The translations under genes were made by a program, and so were the position numbers. This document shows positions 8,012 to 16,926 of a stretch of 17,206 bases of DNA, piece by piece. The notes under the pieces were generated by a model. It ran no database searches, had not been told where the DNA came from, and saw only the letters and a list, made by a program, of their open reading frames with translations. This stretch comes from an uncultured Gemmatimonadota bacterium (GTDB taxonomy: Bacteria; Gemmatimonadota; Gemmatimonadetes; Gemmatimonadales; Gemmatimonadaceae), in the NCBI GenBank assembly GCA_946887155.1, contig CAMPKM010000017.1, forward strand, positions 1 through 17,206, written 5' to 3'. Every line of letters starts with the position of its first letter. Positions within the stretch are counted from its first letter, which is position 1.

Positions 8012-10594
8012 TCAGCCTACGCCCGCCGGGATTTGCTCGTCCACCGGCTCCTGGTCGCGCGCCATTTCATCGGTCATGGCGATGCGCAGGACCTCCGGCA
8101 GCGTCGACACCGGGTGGAACTTGAGCTGCGACCGCACTTCCTCAGGCACGTCTTCCAGGTCGGCCTCATTCTCGGCTGGCAGGATGATGTGCTTGATCCC
8201 GGCGCGGTGAGCGCCCAGCACTTTCTCCTTGAGCCCACCGATCGGCAGCACGCGTCCGCGCAGCGTGATCTCACCGGTCATGGCGACGTCGCGGCGAACC
8301 GGACGTCCCGACATCTCCGAAACCAGGGCGGTAGCGATGGCGATACCCGCCGACGGCCCGTCCTTGGGGATCGCGCCGGCCGGCACGTGGATGTGTGCTT
8401 CCATCGCGCCATCCAGGCGGTAGCCGTGGATGCCGAGCGCGGTCGCGTTGTTCGTGGCGTAGGTGAGCGCCGCGCGGGCGCTCTCCTTCATGACTTCACC
8501 GAGCTGGCCGGTGAGGATGAGCGACATCGGCGCGGCCTGCATGCGCGACGGTGTCTCGCCGTCTTCGGTGGACGCCGGCGCCTCGCGGCGGCGGATCGAG
8601 GCTTCGACGAACATGATGTCGCCGCCCACAGGCGTGTAGTACATGCCCGTGGCGATGCCGACCTCGTTCTGCTCGGCTGCATGTTCCGGATGGACTTTCG
8701 GCCTGCCTAACAACTCACGCACCTCGGCGGCATCGATGCGGCGATCGCTCAGAATGCCGTCGCTGCCGGTGGCGACACGGCGGGCCACTTTCCGGCAGAC
8801 CGCGCCAACCTGACGTTCGAGCTGGCGCACACCGCTTTCGCGCGTGTAGTTCGCGACGATGCTCGCCACGGCATCGTCGGTGAACGAGATGCCCTTGTCG
8901 CCGAGGCCATTCTCCTCGAGCTGGCGCGGGATCAGGTACTTCTTGGCTATTTCCGCCTTCTCGCGTTCGGTATAGCCCGAGAAGTCGACCATCTCCATCC
9001 GGTCGAGCAGCGGGCCCGGGATGTTCTGGACGAAGTTCGCCGTCGCGATGAACAGGACCTCGCTCAGGTCGAACGGGATGCCGAGGTAGTGATCGGTGAA
9101 CGAGTCGTTCTGCGCCGGGTCGAGCACCTCGAGCAGCGCCGCCGAGGGATCGCCCTGGAACGACACCCCGAGCTTGTCGACTTCGTCGAGCAGGAAGACC
9201 GGGTTCTTGGTGCCGGCCTGCTTCATGCCCTGGATGATGCGGCCCGGCATGGCGCCGACGTACGTGCGCCGGTGCCCGCGGATGTCCGCCTCGTCGCGGG
9301 CGCCGCCCAGTGAGACACGGACATACTCGCGGCCTAACGAGCGGGCGATCGACTTGGCGATCGACGTCTTGCCGACGCCGGGCGGACCGATGAAGAGCAG
9401 GATCGGACCCTTGGCCATCGCGCGGGCCTTCGCCTCGCGCGCGTCGGTGATCGGGCGGTCGTCGTCGCCGTTGCCGCCGAGTGCCGGCGTCGCATCATCC
9501 TTGGGTGCCTTCACCTTGAAGGCCGGGAATTCGCCGGTTTTTTCGACCTCTTCGGCCAGTTGGCGGGCGCGAAGCTGCCGGACCGCGAGGTACTCCAGGA
9601 TGCGGTCCTTCACGTCCTGCAGGCCGTAGTGGTCCTCCTCCATGATCTCCGACGCGCGATTCAGGTCGAGCATGTCGTCGGACCGGGTGCTCCACGGGAG
9701 CTCGGCGATCCACTCGAGGTAGGTGCGGATCACCTGCGCTTCCATCGATTCTCGCCCGGTGCGCTCCAGGCGGCCAAGTTCGCGCTCGACTTCCACCCGC
9801 GCTTCCTTGGGCAGGTCGAGCTTCGTCAGCTTGTCGCGCAGTTCCTCGACTTCGCGCGACTGGTCGTCGTCGCCAAGCTCCTTCTGGATCGCCTTCATCT
9901 GCTCGCGCAGGAACATTTCGCGCTGGCGTTCGCCCAGTTCCTCCTGGACCTGCGACTTGATTTCTTCCTGCGCCTCGAGCATCCCGATCTGGCGCTGGAC
10001 GTGGACCAGCACGCGGCGCAGGCGTTCCTCGACGCTCAGCGTCTCGAGCAGTCCCTGTTTCTCGGGAACGGTCAGCTCGATGTAGCCGGCGACGAGATCG
10101 GCGAAGCGGCCTGGCTCCTCGACGGCGTCGAGCACCTGATGCACGACTTCCTCGGGCAAGCCACGCTTTTCGCCAAGTTCGCCGGCGCGCTCGCGGGTTT
10201 CCTTGTGGAGGGCTTCGAACGCCGCATCCGACTCGGAGAGCGGCGCCATCTCTTCGGTCGGCATAACGACAGCGCTGAGGAAGCCGTCGCCCTGGGTGTA
10301 CTGCAGGGATGTGGCGCGCTGTTCGCCCTGGAGGAGCAGCTGGACGCCACCGAGTCCGCGCTGGATCTGTCCGATCCTGGCGATGACACCCATGGAATAC
10401 AGGATTTCCGGCGCAGGTTCGTCGGTGTTGTCACGCTGTGCGACGGCGAACACGAGCCGGTCGCCCTTGAGCGCCGATTCAATGGCGCGCAGGGTTCCAG
10501 GGCGCCCCGCCGCAATGGGCGCCGTCAGGCCAGGGAAGATCACCGTCCCCCGAAGCGGGAGAACCGGCAGCGTCTGTCGCTCTGCCAAGGTCAT
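8012..10594 (-). CDS. lon: ATP-dependent protease Lon (LonA type)
   Basis: Cytoplasmic AAA+ serine protease that unfolds and degrades damaged and regulatory proteins. From ATG 10594 it has 860 residues, somewhat longer than the usual 780-820. The N-terminal substrate-binding domain begins at [14 protein letters not shown]; a charged helical region (about 210-300) follows. The AAA+ domain has Walker A GPPGVGKT (403-410) and Walker B FLLDEVDK. The protease domain has the dyad Ser748 (PKDGPSAG) and Lys791 (GGLKEKVLG). An insert rich in Gly, Asp and charged residues just before Walker A (about 368-395), and one in the protease domain near [14 protein letters not shown], account for part of the extra length. 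The frame extends 20 codons upstream to GTG 10654, but the residues do not look Lon-like. GAGG stands only two bases before the ATG, a poor spacing. Confidence 0.97.
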   Translation of the reverse strand: MTLAERQTLPVLPLRGTVIFPGLTAPIAAGRPGTLRAIESALKGDRLVFAVAQRDNTDEPAPEILYSMGVIARIGQIQRGLGGVQLLLQGEQRATSLQYTQGDGFLSAVVMPTEEMAPLSESDAAFEALHKETRERAGELGEKRGLPEEVVHQVLDAVEEPGRFADLVAGYIELTVPEKQGLLETLSVEERLRRVLVHVQRQIGMLEAQEEIKSQVQEELGERQREMFLREQMKAIQKELGDDDQSREVEELRDKLTKLDLPKEARVEVERELGRLERTGRESMEAQVIRTYLEWIAELPWSTRSDDMLDLNRASEIMEEDHYGLQDVKDRILEYLAVRQLRARQLAEEVEKTGEFPAFKVKAPKDDATPALGGNGDDDRPITDAREAKARAMAKGPILLFIGPPGVGKTSIAKSIARSLGREYVRVSLGGARDEADIRGHRRTYVGAMPGRIIQGMKQAGTKNPVFLLDEVDKLGVSFQGDPSAALLEVLDPAQNDSFTDHYLGIPFDLSEVLFIATANFVQNIPGPLLDRMEMVDFSGYTEREKAEIAKKYLIPRQLEENGLGDKGISFTDDAVASIVANYTRESGVRQLERQVGAVCRKVARRVATGSDGILSDRRIDAAEVRELLGRPKVHPEHAAEQNEVGIATGMYYTPVGGDIMFVEASIRRREAPASTEDGETPSRMQAAPMSLILTGQLGEVMKESARAALTYATNNATALGIHGYRLDGAMEAHIHVPAGAIPKDGPSAGIAIATALVSEMSGRPVRRDVAMTGEITLRGRVLPIGGLKEKVLGAHRAGIKHIILPAENEADLEDVPEEVRSQLKFHPVSTLPEVLRIAMTDEMARDQEPVDEQIPAGVG

Positions 10595-10955
10595 GTCCTC
10601 AACTGATGTCCACCCGTTGCCGCGCGTGCGCTCTGCATCACGCAGCCTTCCCACCGGGAAGTCGACTCCATTACGGGTGGGTATACCTCACGCACTTCTC
10701 GGGCTGCTGAATTACGCCAAGGTGGCTGTGATTGCAACTTTTACGGGCCAATGTGACGTAGTGTGGCAGGCCGATCTGGCGGCCCCGTAAACGGGGTCAG
10801 ACGCCATTTCCGAAAAAAACGGGGTCAGACGCCATTTCGGGTGGGTTCACCATGGTCCGTCAGGATTCAGGAACGGCGTCTGACCCCGTTTTTGTTTCCT
10901 TTTCCCCGATTCGAGCCCGTAACCGCACAACGGATTTCGCTTTACGCTGCACTAC
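10595..10955. other. Divergent intergenic region between lon and the kinase pair
   Basis: The 361 bases hold presumed promoters for lon (leftwards) and the kinase operon (rightwards), but I see no strong consensus for either and no CIRCE-type heat-shock operator. Positions 10595-10780 show no repeat. Positions 10789-10893 hold the GGGGTCAGAC repeats. The last 60 bases before ATG 10956 are relatively AT-rich and contain no Shine-Dalgarno. Confidence 0.7.
10789..10893. repeat. Two direct and one inverted copy of a GGGGTCAGACGCC repeat
   Basis: Two identical 22-base direct copies, core ACGGGGTCAGACGCCATTTC, lie at 10789-10810 and 10817-10838. An inverted copy, GGCGTCTGACCCCGTTTTT, lies at 10875-10893 and pairs over 19 bases with 10815-10833, leaving a loop of about 41 bases. 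The run of T after the right arm resembles a rightward terminator, but no rightward gene precedes it. The core differs from the repeats at 7952 and 15605 by GCC in place of CCC. Confidence 0.85.
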
Positions 10956-12953
10956 ATGAGTGCTACACTACTCGACTGCCCCGTCGTCGTACCCAGCCAG
11001 GCCCACCGCGTGCCCGAGCCAGTCGGTCCTCAGTCAGACCCAGACCTTCGAGCACACGTCGAGCGAGTTCTCGCTGCGACCTACGAACTCGACCGCGAAA
11101 TCGGCCGCGGCGGGATGGGTATCGTCTACAAGGCCAAGGATCGGCGCCTCAAGCGGACCGTCGCCATCAAGGTGCTCCCGCCGGAACTGGCCTTTCGCGC
11201 CGAAATCCGTACGCGATTCCTCCGTGAGGCTGAGACCGCCGCCCAGCTGAGCCACCCGAACATCGTGCCGATCTACAGCGTCGATGAACGGGACGGCATC
11301 GTCTATTTCGTGATGGCGCTGGTCGAGGGGGAAAACCTGGCCGTCCGGATTCACGCGAACGGCGCGCTGTCGCCGGGTGAAGCGCGCCGCATCCTGCTCG
11401 AAGTGGCGCACGCGCTGGCGTATGCACACGAGCGGGGCGTGGTCCATCGCGACATCAAGCCGGACAACATCCTGATCCAGAATGGCGACGGCCGCGTGCT
11501 GGTGACGGATTTCGGTATCGCCCGGGCCGTCACGGAAGGCGCCGATTCGCGGCTGACGGCCACCGGGATGGCGATCGGCACACCGGCCTACATGTCGCCC
11601 GAGCAATCGACCGGTGACCGCCAGATCGACGGACGCAGCGACCTCTATTCGTTAGGCGTCGTCGGCTACCAGATGCTGGTGGGCGACCCGCCCTTCGAGG
11701 CGCCGAGCACGCCGGCCCTCCTCGTGAAGCACCTGTCGGAACGCCCGGAACCGATCATCCAGCGACGCCGCGGCGTGCCGCCGGACCTGGAACGCGCGGT
11801 CATGCTGCTCCTGGAAAAGGATCCGGACCTCCGTTTCCCGAGCGCGGACGCCCTGGCCGCGGCGCTCGAAAGCGGAAACGTTCCCGCGCTGCCTGACGCG
11901 CCCTCGGCCCCGCCGGTCCGGGCCTCGCGCGCGACGCGTGCACCGGCTCCGGCAGTGGACGATGACTGGGCCCCCGCGGGCGTGTCGCGCGAAGAGCAGT
12001 CGCGCTGGTACGCGCCCCCGGTGGTCAAATTCCGCAAGAAGCTCGGGCCGTACGTGATCGTGAACTCCGTCATGATCGTGTCGTCGATCCTCTTCGGCGT
12101 GAGCCTGGTCTTCTTCACGGCCATCTGGAGCGTGTACATGGCGTTCCAGTACGCCAAGCTGTGGAGCGAGGATTACGACTGGCACGACGTGCTGCGCGAG
12201 CCGCGGGACCGGATGTTCTTCGACGTCGTCGCCGAATGGTTCGACAACGTCCGCGCGCTCTGGGACAAGAACAAGGCCGCCGAGGTCCGGGCGCGAAGCC
12301 AGATGAAGGGCGTGCGCACGCCGAGCGGTACGTATTCCTCCATGGCGGCCGCGCCCAGGCAGGGCCGGCTCGCCGCGCCTGACGCGGTGCGGCGTGCGGG
12401 ATTGCAGAGTCCTTCGGTGCGCAAGGCATCCAGTCACCGCGATGACATCCTTCGTTGGGTGGCGACATTGTCCAAGCGCGACAAGCAGGTCGCGGCGGAC
12501 GTGCCCGCCACCGCCAACGCGTTGTACGAGAACATCGAATCCCTGGCCGCGAATGTCGCCACCCTCGACCGCGAGGTCTCGCCGGGTGCAGCGGCCGAAG
12601 TCGAGTCGGAAATCACCGCGCTCGAGGCACAGGCAAATCCGTTCGATCAGCGCGCGAGTGAGGAGCGGGTGCGTCGCCTTGCTCACCTCAAGCGACAGCG
12701 CCGCGCAGTCGCCGATCTCGAGTCGCGCCGGGAACGTTCCCGCGAACGGCTCGAAAGTTGCCTCCTGGCGCTGGAGAACATGCGTCTCGACGTGATCAAG
12801 CTGAAAGCCGGCAGCCAGACGTTGCAGCAGATCACGCTCGTTGCCGAACGCGCCCGCGAACTGGCCAGCGAAGTGGACAACGCGATGTACGTCGCCGACG
12901 AAATGTCGAAGCTGAAGGGCGGAAACCGCGAGTCCGGGATCGGGCGCCGCTGA
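10956..12953 (+). CDS. Membrane serine/threonine protein kinase with C-terminal helical domain (first of a tandem pair)
   Basis: Hanks-type kinase of 665 residues. The kinase domain (about 44-305) has the loop GRGGMG (50-55), Lys72 (VAIK), catalytic HRDIKPDN (164-171, Asp166), DFG (185-187) and GTPAYMSPEQ, so it should be active. A Pro/Ala-rich linker follows (about 310-350). A hydrophobic stretch at about 365-400 looks like two closely spaced membrane helices. The last part (about 495-655) is charged and helical, likely coiled coil, containing RRLAHLKRQRRAVADL and LALENMRLDVIKL. This tail matches that of the next gene. Unlike most PknB proteins there are no extracellular PASTA domains; both termini are probably cytoplasmic. 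Start ATG 10956 has no Shine-Dalgarno; an in-frame GTG near 11010 is an alternative. The target is unknown. Confidence 0.92.
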   Translation: MSATLLDCPVVVPSQAHRVPEPVGPQSDPDLRAHVERVLAATYELDREIGRGGMGIVYKAKDRRLKRTVAIKVLPPELAFRAEIRTRFLREAETAAQLSHPNIVPIYSVDERDGIVYFVMALVEGENLAVRIHANGALSPGEARRILLEVAHALAYAHERGVVHRDIKPDNILIQNGDGRVLVTDFGIARAVTEGADSRLTATGMAIGTPAYMSPEQSTGDRQIDGRSDLYSLGVVGYQMLVGDPPFEAPSTPALLVKHLSERPEPIIQRRRGVPPDLERAVMLLLEKDPDLRFPSADALAAALESGNVPALPDAPSAPPVRASRATRAPAPAVDDDWAPAGVSREEQSRWYAPPVVKFRKKLGPYVIVNSVMIVSSILFGVSLVFFTAIWSVYMAFQYAKLWSEDYDWHDVLREPRDRMFFDVVAEWFDNVRALWDKNKAAEVRARSQMKGVRTPSGTYSSMAAAPRQGRLAAPDAVRRAGLQSPSVRKASSHRDDILRWVATLSKRDKQVAADVPATANALYENIESLAANVATLDREVSPGAAAEVESEITALEAQANPFDQRASEERVRRLAHLKRQRRAVADLESRRERSRERLESCLLALENMRLDVIKLKAGSQTLQQITLVAERARELASEVDNAMYVADEMSKLKGGNRESGIGRR

Positions 12954-12969
12954 GGCCCGGCCAGTCCCG

Positions 12970-14982
12970 ATGAGCGACACCCTTCGCGCCCGCGCCGTCA
13001 CCGCCTTTGGTGAAGGGTACGAAATCGACGCCGAGGTCGGTCGAGGCGGGATGGGCGTCGTCTACCGATGCCGCGACGTCAAGCTGCGCCGCTTCGTGGC
13101 CATCAAGGTGCTGCCGCCGGACCTGGCATACCGAGACGAGGTCCGGACGCGATTCCTCCGCGAGGCGGAAACGGCTGCGCAGCTCAACCATCCGAACATC
13201 GTCCCGATTTATTCGGTCGACGACCGCGATGGCCTGGTCTGGTTCGTCATGGGACTCGTCGACGGCGAAAGCCTGGCCGCGCGTCTCTCCCGCGAGCCTC
13301 AACCCCCCTACGCGGAAGTGCGACGAATCCTGCGCGAGGTTGCCGACGCGCTCGCCTATGCGCATGCGCGCGGCATCATCCACCGGGACATCAAGCCGGA
13401 CAACATCCTCATCGACCGCCTGACGAATCGGCCGATCGTCACCGACTTCGGAATTGCCCGGGCCATCGAAGGCGATTCGAGACTCACGGTCACGGGCACC
13501 GCCGTCGGCACGCCGGCGTACATGTCCCCCGAGCAGGCGATGGGTGAAGGCGAGATCGACGGGCGCAGCGACCTGTATTCGCTGGCGTGTGTCGGCTACC
13601 AGATGCTGGCCGGCGAGCTCCCGTTCAAGGCAACGAACACGCCCGCCATGCTGATGAAACACCTGAGCGATCCGCTGCGACCGCTCAGCACGGTGCGACC
13701 AGGCGTTCCTCAGAAATTCGCGGCGCTGATCGAACGGACACTGGCGAAAAAGCCGCACCAGCGCTGGCGTGATGCCTCCGAGTTCCGCGATGCACTCGAT
13801 GCCTTGTCGCTCGACGATCTGTCGGAAAGGGCGCCGGGCGGAAGGCGCAATGCGTCGACGATCTCGCCGGGAGAAGTTCACGCATCCGCCGCGTGGAAAC
13901 GTCCGGCCGTGCCGGCGCCACCACCGCTGCCTCGGCCACTGCGCCCGCCCCTGCCTGACGAGGCACCCGTCAGGCTCCCCCGCCTGTCGTCGCCACGGGA
14001 TCGCGCGGAGGCGCCTCGCGACCGGCATCTCCCCGCACTGGCCAGAAGAAGTGCCCCGGAAGATCCGCACGGCGACCGCCCTCCGGTGCCGTCATTCATG
14101 CCGGAGTCGTGGCAGGACGCGCGTCGCGAATGGGGTCGCGAAGCGCCAGTGGGCATATCTTCGCGCGTCAACCGGATCAGGGAATTCCGGCGCGCACTCG
14201 CGAAGAACGGTGGACTGGTCGCGATGCTGGCCACGATCAACGTGATGTTTTCGCCCGGGTTCCCGTGGGCGTTGTTCCCGACGGCGTTCATTGGATTGGG
14301 GATGTTGAGGCGTGCCGGTTCGCTCTGGGCTGACGGGATCCGGATGAACGAGGTGTTCGGACCGCAGGCCGCGAAGCAGCTGGCGAGCGGTGGCAGCGCC
14401 GAACCGAGAACCGGTCGGCCACCTTCGGCGCACGAGCTCGCGCGCCAGCTGGCGCCCGCCGACGTCCTCGCCGGTCCGTACGGCGAACACGTGCGCCGCG
14501 CGGCCATGGATCGCGCCGCCGCGCAGGACGCCCTCGCGAAGCTTGGCCCAGCTGACCGCGAGATGATTCCCGACGTCGGTCCGACGCTCGACGCGCTCGC
14601 CGAACGGGTGTCATCACTGGCCCAGGCGCTGCACGGACTGGAACGCGCCGCGCCGATCGACGCCGTCGCATCGGTAGACGCGTCACTCACCGAGGCCCGG
14701 AACCGGCCCGAATCCGCGGAGCGCGACCGCCGGATCGAGATGCTCGAGCGGCAGCGCGACACAATCAATGACCTGACGAAGCGGCGCGACGGACTCAGGG
14801 AGCAGATCGAGAACGCCAACCTGCTGCTGCAGAGCATGCGGCTGGACTTGCTCGCGCTGGGGTCAGCCGGCGTTCAGTCGGCGATCAACGATTCCACGAG
14901 CGCTACGCAGGAAGCGCGGGCCCTGTCCCGGGACCTGCGCATCGCGCTGGACGCCGCCAGGCAGATCCGGACGGGCGCCTAA
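12970..14982 (+). CDS. Membrane serine/threonine protein kinase with C-terminal helical domain (second of a tandem pair)
   Basis: A 670-residue paralogue of the preceding kinase, 16 bases after its stop and surely in the same operon. The kinase domain (about 17-280) has GRGGMG (24-29), Lys46, HRDIKPDN (138-145, Asp140) and DFG (159-161), all intact. The Pro/Arg-rich linker (about 290-395) is longer than in the first kinase. A hydrophobic stretch at about 414-444 follows VNRIREFRRALAKN and likely crosses the membrane as a hairpin. The helical tail (about 520-670) has RIEMLERQRDTINDLTKRR and LLLQSMRLDLLAL, clearly alignable with the first kinase. The shared architecture suggests a duplication and perhaps heteromeric signalling through the tails (inference). 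Its TAA stop overlaps the TAG stop of the convergent gene. Confidence 0.92.
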   Translation: MSDTLRARAVTAFGEGYEIDAEVGRGGMGVVYRCRDVKLRRFVAIKVLPPDLAYRDEVRTRFLREAETAAQLNHPNIVPIYSVDDRDGLVWFVMGLVDGESLAARLSREPQPPYAEVRRILREVADALAYAHARGIIHRDIKPDNILIDRLTNRPIVTDFGIARAIEGDSRLTVTGTAVGTPAYMSPEQAMGEGEIDGRSDLYSLACVGYQMLAGELPFKATNTPAMLMKHLSDPLRPLSTVRPGVPQKFAALIERTLAKKPHQRWRDASEFRDALDALSLDDLSERAPGGRRNASTISPGEVHASAAWKRPAVPAPPPLPRPLRPPLPDEAPVRLPRLSSPRDRAEAPRDRHLPALARRSAPEDPHGDRPPVPSFMPESWQDARREWGREAPVGISSRVNRIREFRRALAKNGGLVAMLATINVMFSPGFPWALFPTAFIGLGMLRRAGSLWADGIRMNEVFGPQAAKQLASGGSAEPRTGRPPSAHELARQLAPADVLAGPYGEHVRRAAMDRAAAQDALAKLGPADREMIPDVGPTLDALAERVSSLAQALHGLERAAPIDAVASVDASLTEARNRPESAERDRRIEMLERQRDTINDLTKRRDGLREQIENANLLLQSMRLDLLALGSAGVQSAINDSTSATQEARALSRDLRIALDAARQIRTGA

Positions 14983-15503
14983 CGGGGTATCCGGGCAGGC
15001 CGCCAGGCTTCCCCGCCCACGCCGAACCCGACGGCCGCGCCACCGAGCGACCCGACGATCAACCCGACCGGCACGCCACGCATGAAGTCGTTGGCGTCGG
15101 GATTCACCTCGGGCATGTTGCCGAGGCCGAAGAGGACGCCGCCGATCAGCGCACCGAAGATCATCCCGCGCGCCATGGCGCTGCGCACCGTGCGCCCGCT
15201 GCTGACCTCGAGGTGTTCGATCGTCGACAGTCGGATCGTTACCCGGCGGAATTCATCGACCAGCACGGGCCCGGATTCCATGCCTAACACGGTGCGCACT
15301 TCGCCGGTATCGAGCACCATCACCGACGTGTCGAGTGACTTGATCCGCCCCACATAACGGTCGGTCCGGAGTTCGGGCGCGAAGACTCGTACTCTCGTGC
15401 CGACCTCAGGGCCACGGACAGAGTCCACCGCCTGCGCCTGGATGCCCGTGGCCGACATGAGCGTCGTCGCGAGGACCAACGCTGTATTCACCAGATTCTT
15501 CAC
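14979..15503 (-). CDS. Small exported protein of unknown function with glycine-zipper-like helices
   Basis: I do not recognise a family. The 174-residue product begins with a signal peptide (MKNLVNTALVLATTLMSATG, cleavage likely after IQAQA). The middle (about 30-105) is beta-rich, with alternating residues such as GTRVRVFAP and YVGRIKSLDTSVMVLDTG, suggesting a small SH3- or barrel-like domain. The end has two Gly/Ala-rich hydrophobic segments (GMIFGALIGGVLFGLG and GLIVGSLGGAAVGFGVGG), reminiscent of glycine zippers that insert in or lie on a membrane. Start GTG 15503 follows GGAGGT by three bases. It is convergent with the kinase operon and shares four bases with its end. Confidence 0.8.
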   Translation of the reverse strand: MKNLVNTALVLATTLMSATGIQAQAVDSVRGPEVGTRVRVFAPELRTDRYVGRIKSLDTSVMVLDTGEVRTVLGMESGPVLVDEFRRVTIRLSTIEHLEVSSGRTVRSAMARGMIFGALIGGVLFGLGNMPEVNPDANDFMRGVPVGLIVGSLGGAAVGFGVGGEAWRPARIPR

Positions 15504-15506
15504 ACT

Positions 15507-15512
15507 ACCTCC
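15507..15512 (-). promoter_or_regulatory. Shine-Dalgarno for the small exported protein
   Basis: On the minus strand GGAGGT is followed by AGT and the GTG start at 15503. It is one of the strongest ribosome binding sites in the window and supports that start. Confidence 0.7.
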
Positions 15513-15604
15513 TGCCTCGCGCGCTAATGGTCTCAGGTAGAAAAGTGGCTAGTGACTCAAATGATGTCGAGCGTCGGAGCCTCAAGCCCGCGTGCGAGCG
15601 TTCA

Positions 15605-15663
15605 AGTTCGGGGTCAGACCCGGGGTCAGACCCGGGGTCTGACCCCGGGTCTGACCCCGAACT
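15605..15663. repeat. 59-bp near-perfect palindrome built from GGGGTCAGACCC units
   Basis: Arms 15605-15633 and 15635-15663 are exact reverse complements over 29 bases around a single central base at 15634. Each arm holds AGTTC plus two 12-base units GGGGTCAGACCC. It lies in the 273-base region between two divergent genes, 102 bases from the start of the small exported protein. Both strands read as Gly-Ser-Asp-Pro repeats by accident of symmetry. It is related to the repeats at 7952 and 10789. The rest of the region, 15664-15776, shows nothing I can name. Confidence 0.95.
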
Positions 15664-15776
15664 CGATGGTCTAGCGGAGGGTGGGAAAAGAGGTATCCTT
15701 AGCGCCCGAGACGCTGCGTCCTGCAGAGTTGGTCGTAAAACATTGTCTCGACTGTACTTAACCCAATCAAACCGGC

Positions 15777-16910
15777 GTGACGATCCCGCTCTCGCCAGAA
15801 GGCTCGGCCGACGCCACCACGGGGTCCATCGACTCTGCCGCGGTGCAGTTTCCACTCGGCTGGCTCCTGAACAACGCGTCATCTGCGTTACAGTATCGAG
15901 CCATTATAGAGGTAGCTGGGCTGTCTGGCGATCGGGAGGTGTATCGGAAGCTGTCGCTGGCGTTTCCACCGGCGCTCCGGATCGCGATGGCGCAGGGTGG
16001 AGACGGGTCCTGGGGCGGCGCCATGCTTCGCGTTCCCGAAGTGGGCGCCAACCTGACCGACGTCGGAACGATTCCGGCTTACCGTCGCCTGCTGGAGTAC
16101 GGATGGGATCGAGAGTCGCCGCCCCTGATCCGCGCTCGACGAGTTCTCTTCCGACTGCTCGCCGAAGACAATGACGAGGATCAGCTCTACGAATACCGCG
16201 AGGCGGCTGGGGGTGACCCGGACCTGATCCGTCGCTCGCGCGTCATCCTGCGCGAAGCGGCCGCCGCGGCGCTCGCACATGCCGGGTACGAACGGGATCC
16301 GCGACTCCGGGGGGCCGCGCTCAGAATCATGGCGCGCCTGGATTCGTACCTGACGTCACCGTTGGCTGAACGGCCGTGGGTGCGCGTCGGCAACCGCCAG
16401 GTGCTCGCCGCCGAGGCGACGCCGCCTTCGATGCACGTGCTGACGATGGTGGCGCACATGCCACTCTTCCGGAGCGAGAATCACCCGCAGGTCAACAGGC
16501 TGCTGAAGTACATCTCCCAGCCCCTGCCGCGACAGGAAGCGTTCCAGCAGGTCGGTGCGCACATTGTCGAACAGCCACATCTCGTCCTGGGCGATCCACT
16601 TTCCAGCCGAAACGTCGCCGACGCTGACGTACCCTTCGCATTGACCTGGCTCGAGCTGATGGCCCGACTCGGCTTCCTGCGGCGCAATGACTCGTGGTTG
16701 AGCCTTTTCGACCGCTTCCTCGACGATCGCGATCGGGATTTCGTGTGGCACCCGCACCGCGGATCGGCGAAACCAGCAAGCACGAATCCCGACGTGTGGG
16801 CGATGTTTCCGCTCGATGCCGGCGCCGAAGGCGAGGATCGATGGAGTGACGTGACGTTCCGCCTCGGTCTGATCGCCAGGTTGATGGGTCGACCCATCGA
16901 AGTGGTATAG
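15777..16910 (+). CDS. Unrecognised mostly helical protein
   Basis: A 377-residue protein with no signal peptide and no membrane helix, so probably cytoplasmic. I do not recognise the family. It is rich in helix-forming repeats such as IPAYRRLLEYGWDRESPPLI and WLELMARLGFLRRN. A segment QGGDGSWGG near residue 75 resembles the QW-type motif of terpene-cyclase and prenyltransferase toroids, so an alpha/alpha-barrel is conceivable, but no catalytic acid motif such as DXDD is evident; this is a weak guess. Start GTG 15777 has no Shine-Dalgarno and an in-frame GTG a little downstream is possible. A hydrolase gene follows after 16 bases and is probably co-transcribed. It has the only TTA codon I found in the window that is not followed by GG (near 15890). 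Confidence 0.75.
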   Translation: MTIPLSPEGSADATTGSIDSAAVQFPLGWLLNNASSALQYRAIIEVAGLSGDREVYRKLSLAFPPALRIAMAQGGDGSWGGAMLRVPEVGANLTDVGTIPAYRRLLEYGWDRESPPLIRARRVLFRLLAEDNDEDQLYEYREAAGGDPDLIRRSRVILREAAAAALAHAGYERDPRLRGAALRIMARLDSYLTSPLAERPWVRVGNRQVLAAEATPPSMHVLTMVAHMPLFRSENHPQVNRLLKYISQPLPRQEAFQQVGAHIVEQPHLVLGDPLSSRNVADADVPFALTWLELMARLGFLRRNDSWLSLFDRFLDDRDRDFVWHPHRGSAKPASTNPDVWAMFPLDAGAEGEDRWSDVTFRLGLIARLMGRPIEVV

Positions 16911-16916
16911 AGGAGG
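16911..16916 (+). promoter_or_regulatory. Shine-Dalgarno for the alpha/beta hydrolase
   Basis: AGGAGG directly follows the upstream stop codon and stands ten bases before ATG 16927. An out-of-frame ATG at 16920 lies closer but leads to a stop near 16979, so 16927 is the start. Confidence 0.55.
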
Positions 16917-16926
16917 CGGATGGAGG

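Noticed and set aside
9560..10606. 348-codon plus-strand frame opposite lon
   Set aside because: Antisense shadow of a clear Lon coding sequence in high-GC DNA.
10661..10740. Possible minus-strand lon promoter (TTGCAA, 17 bases, TAATTC)
   Set aside because: The -10 match is too poor to support a call.
11652..14070. Two minus-strand frames of 449 and 412 codons opposite the kinases
   Set aside because: Antisense shadows; both opposite strands carry complete kinase motifs.
15527..16174. Plus-strand frame with Gly-Ser-Asp-Pro repeats
   Set aside because: The repeats are the palindrome read in frame, and the rest overlaps the 15777 gene in another frame.
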